Source: Kitasatospora sp. NBC_00240 (GTDB lineage: Bacteria > Actinomycetota > Actinomycetes > Streptomycetales > Streptomycetaceae). Taken from it: a stretch of 64,000 bases of DNA. The DNA lies in NCBI RefSeq assembly GCF_026342405.1, contig NZ_JAPEMU010000001.1:620001-684000 (forward strand), given 5' to 3'. Under the pieces are notes generated by a model. It did no database searches and had not been told where the DNA came from. It was given only the letters and a program-made list of their open reading frames with translations. Shown in pieces: positions 62,340 through 64,000 of this stretch. Made by a program: the position numbers and the translations under genes. Position 1 is the first letter of the stretch, and each line of letters begins with the position of its first letter.

Positions 62340-62698
62340 GGTGCTCAGCTCCTTGTGGTCGGATCGATCCGGGTCGAGCTCCCCGGGTGCGGCCGGTGGC
62401 CTCGGGCGGGCCGGCGCCGTGCCTGCCGCCCGGGCGCGACGTCGGCGCCTGGAGCCCGCTCCAGCGTCACGCTCCCACCCGAGTCGTGACAGGGCCGGCC
62501 GGGCCCAACGCGCGGGCGGAGCCCGGGACCTACGGCCCTGAGCCGGAGGCCGGCCGGCCCCTGCCCGCCGCTGCCCCGGCCGGCGGAAGCTGGCGGGGCA
62601 CACCGACCGGTGCAGGTGCGCCGCACGGCGCGGGCCCCGGATCTCACCACCACCGCCCTTCCACCCCAGCCCCACCACAGCGCAGGAGACCAGTTCCC
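62340..62698. other. Divergent intergenic region between two USP genes
   Basis: 359 bp without a credible gene. It contains a DevR-type palindrome at 62525-62538 (listed) and a GGGCCGGCCGGGCCC stretch at 62492-62506. Confidence 0.6.
62525..62538. promoter_or_regulatory. Candidate DevR/OsdR box
   Basis: GGGACCTACGGCCC lies between divergent USP genes, 186 bp from one start (62339) and 161 bp from the other (62699). It carries the GGGACC half-site seen at adhE. Confidence 0.55.
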
Positions 62699-63571
62699 AT
62701 GACCCAGTACCTGCTTGCCGGCGTCGACGGCTCACCGCAGAGCACCGCAGCAGCCCGATGGGCAGCCGGCGAGGCCTTCCGCCGGGGGATCCCCCTGCGG
62801 CTGGTCCACGCGCGGACCTGGCTCGACGACATCCACGCGGACCCGTCCCGTCCGACGGACGTGCGCGCCCTCACGTTGCGGATGCTCTCCGACGCGCAGA
62901 CGGAGGTCCGGCGCTCCCACCCGGAGTTGGAGGTGCACACCGAGCTGATCGGCGGCGGCGACCCGGTCGACGAGCTGGCCGAGGCCGCCACCGCAGCCGA
63001 GATGCTGGTCCTCGGCTCGCGGGGCCTCGGGGGATTCGCGGGGCTGTTGGTCGGCTCGGCCGGCCTCGCCCTCGCCGCCCGCTGCGAGGTGCCGACCGTG
63101 CTGGTCCGCGCCTTCGAGGACGAACGCCCCGGCGATCCGGACGCACGGGAGGTCGTCCTCGGCGTCGACTCCCGCTCCCCCTCCCCCGACGTCGTCGACT
63201 TCGCCTTCCACCAGGCCGCCCGGCTCGGGGCCGTGCTGCGTGCCGTCCACGGCTGGGCGCCGCCGGCCGTCTGGGGGTACGCCGGGTGGGTGCCCCCGCA
63301 GGCCGAGGCGGACCAGTTCCGCGCGATCGAGGCGGAGTTGCTCGCGGAGGCGTTGACCGGCTGGCGGGAGAAGTACCCGGACGTCGTCCTGGTCGAGGAC
63401 TGCCGCATCGGCACCGGCTCCTCGGCCCTGGTGGACCTGTCCGCCGACGCCGCCCTCGTGGTGGTCGGCCGGCGGCGCCGCCCGCACCACGCGGGGATGC
63501 GGATCGGGCCGGTCGCCCACGCCGTCCTCCACCACGCACAGGCACCGGTCGCCGTCGTCCCGCACGACTGA
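62699..63571 (+). CDS. Tandem-domain universal stress protein
   Basis: This 290-residue double USP begins MTQYLLAGVDGSPQSTAAAR. Domain 1 has the canonical loop GSRGLGGFAGLLVGSAGLAL; domain 2 (VVLGVDSRSPSPDVVDFAFH) has a Trp/Tyr-rich middle (WAPPAVWGYAGWVPPQAEAD) and ends GRRRRPHHAGMRIGPVAHAV. The ATG has AGGAG about eleven bases upstream, rather distant. It is the last recognised gene of the window and is followed by two strong hairpins. Confidence 0.92.
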   Translation: MTQYLLAGVDGSPQSTAAARWAAGEAFRRGIPLRLVHARTWLDDIHADPSRPTDVRALTLRMLSDAQTEVRRSHPELEVHTELIGGGDPVDELAEAATAAEMLVLGSRGLGGFAGLLVGSAGLALAARCEVPTVLVRAFEDERPGDPDAREVVLGVDSRSPSPDVVDFAFHQAARLGAVLRAVHGWAPPAVWGYAGWVPPQAEADQFRAIEAELLAEALTGWREKYPDVVLVEDCRIGTGSSALVDLSADAALVVVGRRRRPHHAGMRIGPVAHAVLHHAQAPVAVVPHD

Positions 63572-63624
63572 GCAAAGGCGGGTCGGGCGCACCGCACCGG
63601 GTCCACCCGGCGCGGTGGCGCGAC

Positions 63625-63677
63625 CGCCCGTTGCGGCCGCCGCCACGCGTCCCGCGCGCCGGCGGCCGCAACGGGCG
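63625..63677. terminator. Strong hairpin with 18-bp perfect stem
   Basis: The arms CGCCCGTTGCGGCCGCCG (63625-63642) and CGGCGGCCGCAACGGGCG (63660-63677) are perfectly complementary around a 17-base loop, 53 bp after the USP stop. Probably a terminator. Confidence 0.7.
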
Positions 63678-63690
63678 CGGCGCCGTACAG

Positions 63691-63733
63691 GAAGGCGGTG
63701 GGTCCCGGTTGAGCCCCGGGACCCACCGCCTTC
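63691..63733. terminator. Second strong hairpin with 18-bp perfect stem
   Basis: The arms GAAGGCGGTGGGTCCCGG (63691-63708) and CCGGGACCCACCGCCTTC (63716-63733) enclose the 7-base loop TTGAGCC. A classic intrinsic terminator shape, only 13 bp after the first hairpin; the arm order suits either strand. Confidence 0.75.
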
Positions 63734-63781
63734 TGCGCTCCTGCGCTCTTGCGTTCCTGCGCTCCCGCGCTACGGCGTTCC
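63734..63781. repeat. Six tandem 8-base units
   Basis: TGCGCTCC, TGCGCTCT, TGCGTTCC, TGCGCTCC, CGCGCTAC, GGCGTTCC follow the second terminator directly. They form a small degenerate tandem repeat of no known function. Confidence 0.7.
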
Positions 63782-64000
63782 TGCGGCGAAGCGCCCTGTC
63801 GGCTGCTTCGCTTCGAGCCGGTGCCATCCTCGGTGTCCGGGCGGCCACGGCCCTCGGCGGCGCCCGCTTCAGCTCCATGGCGCCCCGGGAACACCCGCTG
63901 CGCGCAGGGTCGTCGGGCACCGCGTCGAGGGGCCGGCCGCAGCGGAGAGGCCACCGGGCGTGCGGGTGTCCGGTTCGCGCCTCCGTCAGGGCACGCGCAA
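63782..64000. other. Right edge, no gene recognised
   Basis: Open frames on both strands are low-complexity. It may be the start of an intergenic region or a gene that lies outside the window. Confidence 0.4.

Noticed and set aside
62644..63954. A 436-codon leftward frame over the last USP gene and right edge
   Set aside because: It covers a clear USP gene, crosses two perfect terminator hairpins and shows only Arg/Ala/Pro-rich sequence.
1..64000. tRNA, rRNA, CRISPR arrays, riboswitches
   Set aside because: No tRNA-like cloverleaf, rRNA segment, regularly spaced direct-repeat array or recognised riboswitch was seen by eye; tRNAscan-SE and Infernal would be decisive.

Overview
The window is very GC-rich DNA with strong third-position GC bias, GTG starts, GTGA/ATGA start-stop overlaps and actinobacterial protein families. 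It fits a Streptomyces or Kitasatospora chromosome. Nearly all of it is one stress/dormancy island. Its gene families mirror the oxygen-limitation (DevR/DosR, called OsdR in streptomycetes) regulon of mycobacteria: ten universal stress proteins (USPs), five CBS-domain proteins, two Acg-type nitroreductases, Rv1733c and Rv1738 (DUF1876) homologues, a CtpF-like P-type ATPase and an Hsp20 remnant. A DevS/OsdK-type GAF sensor kinase (20195-21937) and a DevR/OsdR-type LuxR regulator (24467-25165) lie inside it.

Layout. 1-1418: 3' end of a hydantoinase B/oxoprolinase gene, which looks like ordinary flanking metabolism. 2170-4765: two USP genes and an Hsp20 fragment. 4900-10106: an extracytoplasmic flavin redox module (ferric reductase-like protein, FMN-binding protein, ApbE) next to an OmpR-type two-component system, with 11-bp-period direct repeats between them. 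10185-13752: XRE-PPOX protein, Rv1733c homologue, PPOX protein, a decayed alcohol dehydrogenase and a USP. 14277-20154: a second alcohol dehydrogenase gene split by an IS21-family element, which itself carries an IS701-like element and an IS5 element. 20195-26501: sensor kinase, DUF4389 membrane protein, nitroreductase, SHOCT protein, response regulator and a fused double-CBS protein. 26839-34109: PEP synthase, CBS-BON proteins, a decayed metallo-beta-lactamase gene and a GNAT/ADP-forming acyl-CoA synthetase. 34351-43836: XRE-PPOX plus GH65 phosphorylase, an ABC exporter, a flavodoxin, and a USP coupled to a P-type ATPase. 43867-49165: a five-gene group 3b-like [NiFe] hydrogenase operon with a divergent maturation protease. 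49297-54284: a CBS/USP/DUF1876/nitroreductase/CBS/USP/USP/flavodoxin run. 54376-60263: pyruvate formate-lyase, its activase and AdhE. 60520-63571: three USPs, followed by two very strong terminator hairpins.

How it may work together (inference). The heme-type GAF kinase senses low oxygen or redox state and activates the LuxR regulator. At least thirteen copies of a 14-15 bp palindrome close to GGGCCGNNCGGYCC sit mostly in the promoter gaps of USP, CBS, PEP synthase, acyl-CoA synthetase, AdhE and ATPase genes, and are the likely operators. The enzymes outline an anaerobic maintenance metabolism: GH65 phosphorolysis of storage disaccharides, PFL splitting pyruvate, AdhE making ethanol, ADP-forming synthetase making acetate and ATP, and the hydrogenase disposing of NAD(P)H electrons as H2. 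That is notable for a presumed aerobic filamentous actinomycete. The island also shows decay: truncated hsp20, two broken adh genes, a gutted MBL gene and a USP shortened by an in-frame deletion.

No tRNA, rRNA or CRISPR was recognised.
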